Part shown: positions 20,484-30,672 of the stretch, piece after piece
Position numbering within the stretch: the first letter of the stretch is position 1
Layout of the letters: each line of letters begins with the position of its first letter
Source: Lepiota brunneoincarnata
Lineage: Eukaryota > Basidiomycota > Agaricomycetes > Agaricales > Agaricaceae
Reading direction: 5' to 3'
DNA: 64,000 nucleotides
Assembly: GCA_023014365.1 (NCBI GenBank)
Contig: JAEBUN010000052.1
Span: forward strand, 1-64,000
Notes under the pieces: model-generated
Seen by the model: the letters and a program-made list of their open reading frames with translations, nothing else
Told to the model about the DNA's origin: nothing
Databases searched by the model: none
Program-made: the position numbers and the translations under genes

Positions 20484-21590
20484 CCAATGCATCACAAATT
20501 CAGAAGGTGCTCAACTGGCCACCATGCTCAAACATCACAGAAGTATGAGGATTCCTTGGGACCCCCAGCACATTTCACATTTTTCTTCAGAACTTTGCTG
20601 CAATCTCATGGCCCCTGGTCAAACTAATGAGGAAAGGAGTGGATTTTGAGTTTGGCAAAGAAGAACAACTTGCAATGAATATTCTGAAGAAGCTAGTGAA
20701 GAACTCCCCCTGCATTCAAGCTATTAATTATTCAAGTACTAACAAAGTCATTCTAGGTGTTGACATGTCAAAAATTGCAGTGGGATACATTTTATCACAG
20801 CTAAGAGATGACATGAAACAATATCCATCACACTTTGGATCGATCACCCTAAACAAATGTGAATCTAGGTACTCCCAAGTGAAGCTGGAGTTGTTCAGCC
20901 TCTTTTGGGCACTGAAGGATGTTAGGTTATGGATTGTGGGGGTTCAGAATTTGGTGGTGGAAGTGGATGCAAAATATGTGAAGGGTATGATCAACAATCC
21001 CAACATTCAGCCTTCTGCTACCATCAACTGATGGATTTCAGCAATTCTACTATTTGATTTTCAACTTAGGAACATCCCAGGCAAGGAGTATGGCCCAGAT
21101 GGTTTGTCCCAATGCCCATGAACCCCAGAAGACCCAGTTCACAATGACAACTATGAAGACTGGATTGATGCTGCCAATGCTTTCCATACACAAGCCCTAC
21201 CTGACAATTCACCATCTATAATACCTCCTCAAGAAAGGACAGAGTGGATATGGGCCTCAAACACATTCACCATCAAGTTTATTAACAAGACAAGACTGAT
21301 ACAGAATTCCCTCTTCCCCACACACACATTTCTTTCCTCCAGTTATGCTTCCAGCATTTATGAAGCAGAAGTCCTTTCAAACAAGTTCTCAGGGCCTCCT
21401 GCACCCTCAGATCCCAATATTCCTCAATCTGAAAAAGCTAAACAATGCAATCATGATTTACAGCAAGTCCAGGCCTTTCTGGATGATCCAAAACAACCCA
21501 AGAACATGCCAGATGACATATTCAGGAAGCTCATTTGCTTTGCCACAGGATTTTTCATACATGACAGGAGACTATGGAGAAAGGACCCTA
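20484..21590 (+). pseudogene. E2 RNase H and integrase linker, decayed
   Basis: It continues RT from 18231 (QIQKVLNWPPCSN, then GFLGTPSTFHIF). An open stretch at 20627-21028 carries the RNase H-like fold: KVILGVDMSKIAVGYILSQL, FGSITLNKCESRYSQVKLELFSLFWAL and VVEVDAKYVKGMI. The usual catalytic aspartate is present in GVDMS. It then runs through YGPDGLSQCP and a poorly conserved linker to RLWRKDPM, where LB LTRs interrupt. After removing 21591-22365 the frame continues with LKHKLVV up to the E4 insertion. Several stops make it dead. Confidence 0.75.
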
Positions 21591-22365
21591 TGTTATCAGA
21601 AGTCTTATCAGAAGGATGGTTATTTTTAGTTTACATTCCCATGTCACTATGAAACCATCAGTAGTGTACATCAGAAGGACTATTCTTAGTTTATGTCTCA
21701 TGTTCCTTATCTCTGACTCATAATTACTCTGGTCCAGACCATTGTAGTAGGAGTATAGCCACACTTAGAAGTATATAAGGATACAGTACATTACCTTGTA
21801 TCCTTATCTTAGTGTTATACAGTTCTTGCCTCCTATACCTCTTTGCCCTTAAACCGGCTGGACTTATAGTGCTCCATCTGTTATCAGAACTCTTATCAGA
21901 AGGACAGTTATTTTTAGTTTACATTCCCATGTCACTATGAAACCATCAATAGTGTACATCAGAAGGACTATTCTTAGTTACACCTCATGTTCCTTATCTC
22001 TGACTCATAGTTACTTGGGTCTGAACTATTATAGTAGGAGTACAGCCACACTTAGAAGTATATAAGGATACAGTACAGTACCTTGTATCCTTATCTTAGT
22101 GTTATACAGTTCTTGCCTCCTATAACTCTTTGCCCTTAAACCGGCTGGACTATAGTGCTCCATTGTCTCCAAGTCACGCTTAGTAGGACAGGACCAAGTC
22201 TGTATAGACATCCTGTGTCAAACCCTGTGCTACTCAAGAGCAAACCCCTAACCTGGGTAACACTGTCATCTCCAAGCCACGCCTAGTAGGACAAGACCAA
22301 GTCTGTATAGACATCTTGCCTCAAATGCCATGCTACTCAAGAGTGAACCCCTAACCTGGGTAACA
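21591..22365 (-). repeat. Outer LB LTR, minus orientation, interrupted by a second LB
   Basis: Reverse complement of LB, TGTTATCAGAAG…GGGTAACA, flanked by CCCTA and TCCTA (4 of 5 match). Another LB copy sits inside it. Removing all of it rejoins the E2 frame (KDPM / LKHKL). Confidence 0.85.
21879..22262 (-). repeat. Inner LB LTR, minus orientation
   Basis: A 384-bp LB copy lying within the outer copy. Both are minus-strand and very similar. I could not find a clean target-site duplication, so a recombination origin is also possible. Confidence 0.75.
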
Positions 22366-22395
22366 TCCTATGCTCAAACACAAGCTGGTAGTGCC

Positions 22396-22744
22396 TGTTA
22401 CCATTTTCCTCCTAGTATGCCTGCCCGTCTATCTTTATTTATCACATGCCACTGCCTGTTGTCAGCAACCAGTTATATTTACTTATCACATGCCACTGCC
22501 TGTTGTCAGCACCCGGTTATATTTACTTATCACATGCCACCGCTTGTTTATAGTTAGTTCACCTTTGGCTTGTGATTTCCGTTCATTCGCATGTGATTCT
22601 TTCCTTTATCACATGCCAGTCATTCCAGTAGTATATATAGACCTAGATATTACTTGTAATCTCTAGCTTTGTCTTGTTATACACAGTATTTGTTCCTGCT
22701 CTTTGGCACCGCCTCAGACTTGCTCGCATTACTCAACAGTTAAC
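22396..22744 (+). repeat. E4 5' LTR (lacks the last ~47 bases)
   Basis: It matches the 3' LTR (37899-38250) up to cagttaac but then diverges, so the final 47 bases of the LTR seem lost. It contains three copies of a 44-bp tandem unit beginning atcacatgcc (22441, 22485, 22529) where the 3' LTR has two. Confidence 0.8.
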
Positions 22745-23428
22745 AAAGCTACTCGTTGCCTCTCTTCTCTCTTCTCGCCCTCCTTGGTTTGCACAGTACC
22801 ATTAACTGTGAGGTCTAGACAGAACTGTAATCTGTTGAGGATCATCGCTTGTCTATTCAAGCATCTGACATGGTCCTCACCCTGAAGAACTCCGGCTGTT
22901 GTTCTTCTGAACCTTCGCACCCCAGCGTCTCTATAGGTTCTTGGATTCCTCATTCATCTTGTTGAACGTCTTAGTGGATCTTAAATTCTCGGAGGTTTCT
23001 CTTTACTGGAAAAGACATTGTTGCCCATCACGGGTAGTTATTTCAAATCCAGGACAGACCATCCTAACCCTCATATCTCTCAAACTGGTTCTGGATCTCC
23101 AGGACCCTCTCAACTGTCTGTTACCCCATGTGCCATTCCATCTACTCCTCGCCCTACTCCTTCTTTTCGCGTGCCTTTGTCTTCTCCTGAGTCCGACCAA
23201 CCCATATACGCAATCCCACCCAGACCAGTGGATACCACCCTTCAGGTAGCCACCTAGATTACTGAACTGTTACCTGTCGAACCGCCTTGACTTCCCTTTG
23301 GTCTGCTAGAAGCAACCACAAGTACAGGAGGTCCCTTACGCTTTCCCATCCGTCAGATCAAACCCGGACAGTATCAACTCCCTCGTAACCTACAACCCTT
23401 CCCACCACCTTCCCCTCCCTCTGAACCC
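22745..23428 (+). other. E4 leader
   Basis: No supported gene before the gag ATG at 23429. Its frames code for short proline- and serine-rich stretches, perhaps an unstarted gag extension. Confidence 0.4.
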
Positions 23429-24267
23429 ATGTCTGAAACTATGGGAGATCCGCTGGCTGACCACCCACCGCCAGGACCACCAGGACCACCTGGACCACCA
23501 CAAGGTCCACCCCGTCCACAGTCACCACAACCACAGCATAACGGCTATAAAGAACTATCGTTCGAGAAACTGACACCGTTCGACGGCAACCGCAAGAATT
23601 TCCAGGAATTCATTAACTCCGTAGCACTCTACCTCTATGGTAACACCGACATCTATAACACTGACGACAAGAAGATTGTATTCTTCTTATCCCTGCTTAA
23701 AACCGGTGAAGCCAGCAACTGGAAGAACCAGTACTTTCAGTCGAAACAAGTATGGGGAGAATTCACCCCCGGAACATACGACGAACTTGTTGAAGAATTC
23801 ACCAAAGCATTCTTGCCCGTTGATGTCCCATCCCAAGCATTCCATGACCTCAACATCCTCCGCCAGGGATCCTGTAACGTCGAAGACGTCATCGCAGAGT
23901 TCAAGACTCTCGTCCACTGCTCAGGACTCCGTGAAGATTGTGCCCTCATAGAAAAATTCCAAAACGTCATCAATCGGAACCTCGCTTACAAAATTCTCAC
24001 CGATCTGAACCCACCTAACACCATAAACAAATGGTACTGCCATGCTATCCAGATTGACCATAACTGGCGCACCGCTTCCACAATCCTTGGACCCCATCCA
24101 GGATTCCATCCACACCCCGCTCCCGCCAATAACTACCGCCGTACACAGCAACCGTATCGTAAACCACAGCAACAGTCGTCCTATACTGGACTGAATCGTC
24201 ATTATCAATTCCGCCCATCGCATGATCCAAACGCTATGGAGATCGACAACACGTATCTTAATGAAGG
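23429..24267 (+). pseudogene. gag: E4 Gag, capsid part (5' of the E5 insertion)
   Basis: From ATG 23429, about 280 residues of E4 before the E5 duplication GAAGG. The proline-rich start (PPGPPGPPGPPQGPP) is followed by a Retrotrans_gag capsid: KLTPFDGNRKNFQEFINSV, KKIVFFLSLLKTGEASNW, LVEEFTKAF, and FQ…INRNLAYKIL. The product ends in N, P and Q linkers and NAMEIDNTYLNE. The frame then runs by chance into the E5 LTR, giving a chimeric 403-residue ORF that stops at 24638-24640. Without E5 it continues in frame at 32514 (GPKYYPSFN). No stop is seen in this half. Confidence 0.85.
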
Positions 24268-24965
24268 TGTTATGAACAGTCCAGACCGGGAGGAACAAGA
24301 ACTATTGTTCGACTTTACAAGATGGGTACAGGAGACTACAGACCAATTACGGGCACAAGAATACGAAGACGAGGAAGGGGAATATTACACCGCCATGCAG
24401 GACCTGGCAAGAGAAGCAGGAATGGAGATAACCTTGGAGGATATATTGGAATACCCCGAGGACGAGGAAGATAACCATGGATCAACCGACCCAACCTCCG
24501 ATACGGATGGAAGCACTGAGAGAATGGAGAGCGAGAACGGAGAGGACTCCATGGAGATACAATCGGGAGAAGAAGATTATGAGTCAGAGGAAAGCGATGG
24601 AACATCGCACAGCAGTAGCGAGAGTACTGACTCATTGTAATATAAATAACACTAGGATGCCATCAGCCAGGATGTGCATCATGGTCAGGACTGCGCACGA
24701 CCAGTAGAACAGCCAAGTAACCTATAACGAGTATATAGCACCTCATAGGTATATAAGGCCTGTACAAGTAGAGATTAAAGCCTCAAGCTTTAATCTTGTT
24801 AACAGCGGTCGTTTACCTCTCTGCCTTAACTTGGTGTCTTCTCTCGTTATCTCATTGAGCGCGATCCACTAAGCTCTATAAGGCCAACCGTCTCGGACAC
24901 CTTGTAGAGTGACTGAAGGCCGTCTCCAGTTATCCTCGGATACAGAAGGAGCACGGATCATAACA
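24268..24965 (+). repeat. E5 5' LTR (L5)
   Basis: TGTTATGAACAG…GATCATAACA. The first ~370 bases form an open acidic reading frame starting with the ATG at LTR position 4. A promoter-like TATATAAGG lies near 24749. A third copy is the solo L5 at 5796. Confidence 0.95.
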
Positions 24966-25892
24966 TTAGATTAAAGCTTCCTTTGGACAACCTCCATCGT
25001 ACACCCCGTGGTATCGGTATGCCTTGTCGCTACCCTTCCACACCGGCAGACGATACGCTTTATCGCTATCCGAGTGCCAACCGTATCTGACGACACGCCT
25101 TGTCGCTGTCCGGTGATACACCCCCGTAGAGCAGGCCACCATACCCTCTGCACCCTTGGTCAGACGCACCAAAAGCGTTGATAGGTCATCCACACCTTTA
25201 AGTGTTGATTGGGATAACGCACCCGTAAGCGTTGTATACAGGTCATCCGCACCTTCAAGCGTCGATTGGGATAACGCACCCGCAAGCGTTGTTTATTCAC
25301 CCTCACCTTCACCTTCGACTTCTTCCCTCTTCACCCTGTCTACAAACTGAAACGACCCCCTTGCCACCGACTACGAAGAATCCAACAGTTCTGACTGGTC
25401 GACAACCGACTCCGAACCCGACTTCACACCCCCTCCACCACGGACCCTAAAAAGAAAACAAAACCTATACCCCTCACTCGTTCACCCTCTGGTTCCGCAC
25501 CGTACCCTACACAACCTACCGAGAGAGTTCAACGTCGAACAGAAGACCCAGGATACCCAGCACCCCCAGCATCAGTTCTTCAATCCCTACCTAAACAACC
25601 ACCACCTGAAAGAACTGCCACCTCTACCCGCTCAAAGCTCGGGGAGCCGATTCATAGAACATCTACCCCATCCTCCGGTCCTCAACCCTCAACAAGTACA
25701 AGAACTAGCGACAACACTTCGCAACAGAAACCCCCAAGAACATTCTCACCCCTCACATCACCACTTGGATCACCGGTACACTCACCGCCTCGATCCAGTT
25801 CCCCTGTACAATCCGAACCATCCGAAGTTAGCCCCACTACCGGGTCTATTCACACTTCCGACGAGGAATCCACAACCTCTGACATTAACAAT
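24966..25892 (+). other. E5 leader with short tandem repeat
   Basis: It holds a direct repeat of about 58 bp (25176-25289), each unit containing gattgggataacgcaccc, preceded by cgctatccg/cgctgtccg-like repeats. From about 25440 the gag frame is open upstream of its ATG with S/T/P-rich codons, so Gag may start earlier by an unidentified start. T-poor sequence keeps other frames open too. Confidence 0.5.
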
Positions 25893-27017
25893 ATGGCCTC
25901 CTCCGCAAAAATCAATACACCCCCAACCTTTAATGGAGAGACCGACTACTTCCGCCTCTGGAAGGATGCAGTACAACTATACATCGATGCAAAGCCAGGA
26001 GCCTTTTCCGATGACAAGACCAAGATACAATTCGCCCTTTCATACATGTCCACCGGTCCCGCCGCAACATGGAGAGGAGCATTCTTGGAATCAAACAAAG
26101 AACTTGATGGAAGCCAGACCCTTCCGACATGGAAGAAATTTCTCGAAGGACTCGATACATCCTTCGCCCCAAACAATGTCCCCGCCGATGCAATGGACAG
26201 AATCCGCCACCTCAAACAGAATGGACGATATATCGATGATTACATATCCCAGTTCCAGATACTTGCCTATCAGGCCGACCTTGGAGATGGAGTGGCGGCG
26301 GTCAACTATTTCAAGAACGGGCTGGATCGCCCCGTCGCAATCAAGACAATTAGCCTCAATCCAGGAAACAAACTCAGCGACTGGTTCAAGCAAGCTCGAA
26401 CAGCATATCAAATACTACAAACTCAACGCGACTATATGCAAACTCGAGGAACTCCCTCGTTTCCAACGACTTCGCGCACTCGCCCATTTAAAGGGAAAAG
26501 AAATGCTTTTACGCGCCGTGTCCCACTGCCCTATCAAGCAACAGACCCTAACGCAATGGATATTGACCAACTCGCCGAAGCAGTCTACAACCTCGACTTT
26601 GAGGACGAGCCAGATCTACTCGCCGAGGAAGCTGATGAAGACGAGGAAACCGAAGAAGACAGACTCCACCAGTTGGTACAAGAACGCACCCGCGAAGCCC
26701 TCAATGCAATCCTCACGGACGCCCAAAGAAAGGATCTCAAAGAAAAGAGATGCTTCAACTGCCGCAAGACTGGACACTTCGCCCGCGAATGCCCCACCAA
26801 GAAGACAATATATCGCCGATCCGAATTACCCCGCAATTTGGATGCCAGAAACCGGTCAAATGCGATATCCAGAAGAAGACAAGCAAGCTACAGGAAAAAG
26901 AACTCGCTATACAACATACTAGAAGATGCAACCGACGAAGAAGTCGAGGACATCTACGAACATTTTGCAAATGAATCCAACCACCCAGATGCCCCTCTGG
27001 TTAAGGATTTTGCCTAA
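25893..27017 (+). CDS. gag: E5 Gag
   Basis: 374 residues from ATG 25893 to TAA 27015-27017. The start is the first ATG in frame, but the frame is open upstream. Capsid (Retrotrans_gag) lies at about residues 8-190: PPTFNGETDYFRLWKDAV, FALSYMSTGPAATWRGAF, KFLEGLDTSFAP, YISQFQILAYQ, YFKNGLDRPVA. Then a basic linker, an acidic helix (EEADEDEETEEDRL) and a CCHC knuckle CFNCRKTGHFAREC near residues 288-301; the C-terminus is acidic. Role: particle formation and RNA packaging. The gag stop lies three bases after GGATTTT, and pol is in the -1 frame. No stops or frameshifts within gag. Confidence 0.93.
   Translation: MASSAKINTPPTFNGETDYFRLWKDAVQLYIDAKPGAFSDDKTKIQFALSYMSTGPAATWRGAFLESNKELDGSQTLPTWKKFLEGLDTSFAPNNVPADAMDRIRHLKQNGRYIDDYISQFQILAYQADLGDGVAAVNYFKNGLDRPVAIKTISLNPGNKLSDWFKQARTAYQILQTQRDYMQTRGTPSFPTTSRTRPFKGKRNAFTRRVPLPYQATDPNAMDIDQLAEAVYNLDFEDEPDLLAEEADEDEETEEDRLHQLVQERTREALNAILTDAQRKDLKEKRCFNCRKTGHFARECPTKKTIYRRSELPRNLDARNRSNAISRRRQASYRKKNSLYNILEDATDEEVEDIYEHFANESNHPDAPLVKDFA
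27005..27011 (+). promoter_or_regulatory. Candidate -1 frameshift heptamer of E5
   Basis: G GAT TTT in the gag frame, three bases before the TAA. GGAUUUU is a slip heptamer known from a plant dianthovirus. The -1 frame is open from here into the protease. Confidence 0.6.
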
Positions 27018-27805
27018 GGAGACTAGCCACCACGTCTAGCCCTCCACAAAGACCTCCTTCCCTTTCCTATTCACAAAATGATATTAATGTTGTAAAGTTA
27101 CAGGAATCGTCAGCACGCGTAATACATCTACCCTGTCGAATCCGAAAACACAAGTTCACTAAGGAAGGACCCGAAAGCGTGGAACTACTCGCCCTACTCG
27201 ACTCAGGAGCAGCAGGAAACTTCATTGACCCCGGAATGGTCAAACAACATTCATTCAAAACAACACCCCTCGATCGACCCATCGAAGTACGAAATGCCGA
27301 TGGATCTGTTAACGAAAATGGAACAGCCACCCACTACACGACCCTCAACCTAACGGTTAACGGGAAGAATATGGAGATCAAACCAAAAGTAGTCTCCCTC
27401 GGAAGCCCAAGACTCATCCTTGGATTCCCTTGGCTTGCAGAACACAACCCAGACATCGACTGGGATGCCAAACAACTACGCTGGAGAAACGAACGTTGGG
27501 ACAACACTATATTCCGAGAACTCATCCAATCCATGGAACCCGATTGGATCTACAACGACCAACTCAACCACATCTCCACACTAGAGCCCACAAGCTTCGA
27601 AGAAATCAACTTCAAAGCCTCCGCATCACAATTCCTCGCCGTACAACACGGAGAAAAGAAAAACGACAACCCAAGAAAAGTCGTACCCACGGAATTCCAC
27701 GAATACCTCCCAGTATTTAGCAAGAAACAAGCCGAACGATTCCCCCCACAACGGCATGGGATCACAAAATTGAACTCAAGGAATCATTCAAACCAATTGC
27801 CATGA
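27011..27805 (+). CDS. pro: E5 protease (first part of pol)
   Basis: The -1 frame after the heptamer is open to TGA 27803-27805. It includes a linker with VIHLPCRIRKHKF, the retropepsin active site ALLDSGAAGNFID (~27194-27232), the second structural block LILGFPWLAEHNPDIDW (~27413-27463), and the start of the RT leader (FHEYLPVFSKKQAERFPP). At about 27757-27766 (cggcatgggatcac) one base is missing: the family sequence P-x-x-x-W-D-H-x-I-E-L continues in the next frame, which is the frame of the following ORF. In this copy pol is therefore broken between protease and RT, unless a second slip occurs on the nearby C-run. Confidence 0.88.
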   Translation, partial: CLRRLATTSSPPQRPPSLSYSQNDINVVKLQESSARVIHLPCRIRKHKFTKEGPESVELLALLDSGAAGNFIDPGMVKQHSFKTTPLDRPIEVRNADGSVNENGTATHYTTLNLTVNGKNMEIKPKVVSLGSPRLILGFPWLAEHNPDIDWDAKQLRWRNERWDNTIFRELIQSMEPDWIYNDQLNHISTLEPTSFEEINFKASASQFLAVQHGEKKNDNPRKVVPTEFHEYLPVFSKKQAERFPPQRHGITKLNSRNHSNQLP

Positions 27806-30672
27806 AGTCCTACCGACTCTCCCTCAATGAAGAAAAGGAACTCGACACGTTCCTAGAAGAAAACCTTCAAAAGGGATACATTCGACCATCCGAATCGCCA
27901 ATGGCATCACCTTTCTTCTTTGTAGGAAAGAAAGACGGAAAACTACGCCCCTGTCAAGACTACAGGTACCTCAACGAGCATACCGTCAAAAATGCATACA
28001 ACCTCCCCCTCATCTCTCATATTCTCGACAAACTCCGAGGATCAAAGTACTTTACCAAACTCGACGTACGAGCAGGATACAACAACATCCGCATACGCAA
28101 AGGAGATGAATGGAAAGGAGCCTTCAGGACACCCCGAGGATTATTCGAACCCACGGTTATGTTCTTTGGAATGTGTAACTCCCCAGCAACATTCCAAACC
28201 ATGATGGACTCATTATTCCGAAAACTCATCGACAATGGAGGAGTAATCGTTTACATGGACGACATCCTCATTCACGCAAAAACAAAACAAGAACTTCGAC
28301 GCCTCACAAGAGAAGTACTCAAGATACTCAAGGACAACGATCTATACCTCAAAACCGAGAAATGCGAATTCGAACGACAACGACTCGAATATCTAGGAGT
28401 TATTATCACTCCCGACTCAGTTTTGATGGACCCAGCAAAGCTCAAAGGCATCGCTGAATGGCCAACACCAACTACCCCGCGCGACGTACGAAAATTCATA
28501 GGATTTTGCAACTTCTATCGAAAATTCATACACCAATACGCCACATGGGCAAAACCTCTCAATGCCCTAATGTCCAAAACCAAGAAATTCGAATGGACAG
28601 AAGAATGCCAGAACGCCTTCGATACTCTCAAGAGAAAATTCCAAAGCGAACCGGTATTAATGGTCCCCGACCGAGACAAACCCTTCGAAATCGAATGCGA
28701 CGCATCACTATTTGCATCAGGAGCAGTCCTACTTCAACGCGACAACAATGGAGTTAAACACCCAGTCGCATACTTCTCGAAAGGATTCTCACCAGCCGAA
28801 CGCAACTATCATTGCTCCGAACAGGAACTCTTCGCCATTATCCGAGCACTCAAAGAATGGCGCCACCACATAGAAGGGTCATCACACAAGACCATCGTAT
28901 GGTCAGATCACGATAACCTTCGCCGCTGGAGAAAACCTGAAGACCTCAGCAGAAGACAAGCCCGATGGATTGCCTACATGCAACGATTTGATATCGAAAT
29001 CCGACATATCCCTGGAAAGAAAAACGGACCAGCAGATGCCCTTTCCAGACGACCCGATCATGAACCCAAGACAAGAGACAACAAACAGGTCGTTGCACTC
29101 CCTGACAAATTCTTCACCTCAGAACAGCCACAACATATCCATATTATCGACGAAAATACTAAACAGGAAATAAAAGAGCTGTGGAAGAAAAAGAAACAGA
29201 CCGACATCGCCCAAGAAGATGACTCAGGACACCCACGTGTTCAAGGAAAACTATTTATACCACAAGATTTACACCTCAGACGCCGCTTACTGCAAAGAGT
29301 ACACGACTCACCCACCGCAGGACACCCTGGAATCGCAGAAACAACTAGAAAACTCCAGGAATACGCCTACTGGCCCGGGATGCGATCATTTGTCAAAAAC
29401 TACGTCAAAGGATGTGGTGCTTGCCAACAATACAAGATCAATCGCCACCCCCTAAAACCACCGCTTCAACCTATCCCTGGACCCCGTTCTACCCGTCCAT
29501 TCTCGAACATCTCGATGGATCTTATCACAGACCTACCCCCGGACGGACCCCATGATTCTATACTGGTCGTGGTCGACCAGCTTACGAAGGGAATAATTCT
29601 AGAACCTACTGCGAAAACCGCCAACACGGACAAGATCGCCGAAATTCTTATCAAACGGCTATTCTCTAGATTTGGCCTTCCCGAGAAAGTTCTCAATGAT
29701 CGCGACCCCAGATTCGCTGCCAAATCCATGAAAGAATTCTACAAACAACTCAGAATCGAACAAGCACTCTCTACCGCCTACCACCCCCAGACAGACGGAC
29801 AAACAGAGCGATTCAATCAAGAAATAGAACTCTACCTTGGCATCTATTGCTCATCGAACCCGAACAAATGGGTAAAGGCACTCCCACTCCTGGAATATGT
29901 CCACAACTCGAAAACACATGCCGAACACCAACATACCCCATTTGAACTCCTCTATGGATCAAACCCCAAAGGATTTCCGACCTCCGAGGAGCCAACGAAC
30001 ATTCCAGCAATAGGAGAGAAGTTTAAATACCTCGCCAAGATACGCCAAGAAGCCCAAGCTGCGCATGAACAAGCCAGACTAAAAATGGCTGCAAGATATA
30101 ACCGGCCAGATATCAATCTAAAAGTTGGACAGAAGGTTTGGCTCGACAACCGCAACCTCCCAATTCAGTACGCCTCAAAGAAACTGGCCCAACGTCGAGA
30201 AGGTCCCTTCACCATAACAAGGAAACTCGGACCTGTAACCTATGAACTAAAATTACCCATCAAATGGAAGATCCACAACAAGTTTCATGCGAGCCTCCTA
30301 ATGCCTGCAGAAGAGAACGACACACATGGGGAATACAACACAGCCCCACCACCCGACCTTGTAAATGGAGAAGAAGAATACGAGGTTGAGTCAATACTGC
30401 GCCACAGAAAATTCCGGAACAAGTATCAATTCCTAGTCAGATGGAAAGGATACCTTCCCACCGAGGATTCCTGGGAGCCAGAAGCAAACCTGGAGAACGC
30501 CAAGGAAGTCATTGAAGAATATAAAAGGGCCCACAAATTAGACAACCCCACCAATGACCCAACCACCCAACACTCGAGCAACCACTCCAGACCTCCCAGA
30601 GCCAGACAACGATGGACGCCTTCTCATCCGGGAAAGAATCATATCCCTGGCGAACCGCGTCACAGGAAATAG
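27802..30672 (+). CDS. pol: E5 RT, RNase H, integrase, chromodomain
   Basis: 956 codons with every expected motif. RT: FFVGKKDGKLRPCQDYRYLN, TKLDVRAGYNNIR, FFGMCNSPATFQ, and the catalytic YMDD near residue 150. RNase H starts FEIECDASLFASGAVLL near residue 296. Integrase zinc finger HDSPTAGH…CGACQQY at about 500-545. Core D,D,E in SMDLITDLPP (~571), LNDRDPRFA (~631) and DGQTERFNQE (~665). Then GPFTITRKLG and a chromodomain (EYEVESILRHRK, YQFLVRWKGY, DSWEPEANL) at about 858-908. The ORF overlaps the next two ORFs by about 120 bases. It copies the element and inserts it; the chromodomain probably steers it to heterochromatin. It lacks its own start and depends on upstream frameshifting. Confidence 0.93.
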   Translation: MKSYRLSLNEEKELDTFLEENLQKGYIRPSESPMASPFFFVGKKDGKLRPCQDYRYLNEHTVKNAYNLPLISHILDKLRGSKYFTKLDVRAGYNNIRIRKGDEWKGAFRTPRGLFEPTVMFFGMCNSPATFQTMMDSLFRKLIDNGGVIVYMDDILIHAKTKQELRRLTREVLKILKDNDLYLKTEKCEFERQRLEYLGVIITPDSVLMDPAKLKGIAEWPTPTTPRDVRKFIGFCNFYRKFIHQYATWAKPLNALMSKTKKFEWTEECQNAFDTLKRKFQSEPVLMVPDRDKPFEIECDASLFASGAVLLQRDNNGVKHPVAYFSKGFSPAERNYHCSEQELFAIIRALKEWRHHIEGSSHKTIVWSDHDNLRRWRKPEDLSRRQARWIAYMQRFDIEIRHIPGKKNGPADALSRRPDHEPKTRDNKQVVALPDKFFTSEQPQHIHIIDENTKQEIKELWKKKKQTDIAQEDDSGHPRVQGKLFIPQDLHLRRRLLQRVHDSPTAGHPGIAETTRKLQEYAYWPGMRSFVKNYVKGCGACQQYKINRHPLKPPLQPIPGPRSTRPFSNISMDLITDLPPDGPHDSILVVVDQLTKGIILEPTAKTANTDKIAEILIKRLFSRFGLPEKVLNDRDPRFAAKSMKEFYKQLRIEQALSTAYHPQTDGQTERFNQEIELYLGIYCSSNPNKWVKALPLLEYVHNSKTHAEHQHTPFELLYGSNPKGFPTSEEPTNIPAIGEKFKYLAKIRQEAQAAHEQARLKMAARYNRPDINLKVGQKVWLDNRNLPIQYASKKLAQRREGPFTITRKLGPVTYELKLPIKWKIHNKFHASLLMPAEENDTHGEYNTAPPPDLVNGEEEYEVESILRHRKFRNKYQFLVRWKGYLPTEDSWEPEANLENAKEVIEEYKRAHKLDNPTNDPTTQHSSNHSRPPRARQRWTPSHPGKNHIPGEPRHRK

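Noticed and set aside
25765..26922. 385-codon ORF in another frame over E5 gag
   Set aside because: Composition is low in T, which removes stops from all frames; the protein has no motif, while the gag frame has capsid and zinc knuckle.
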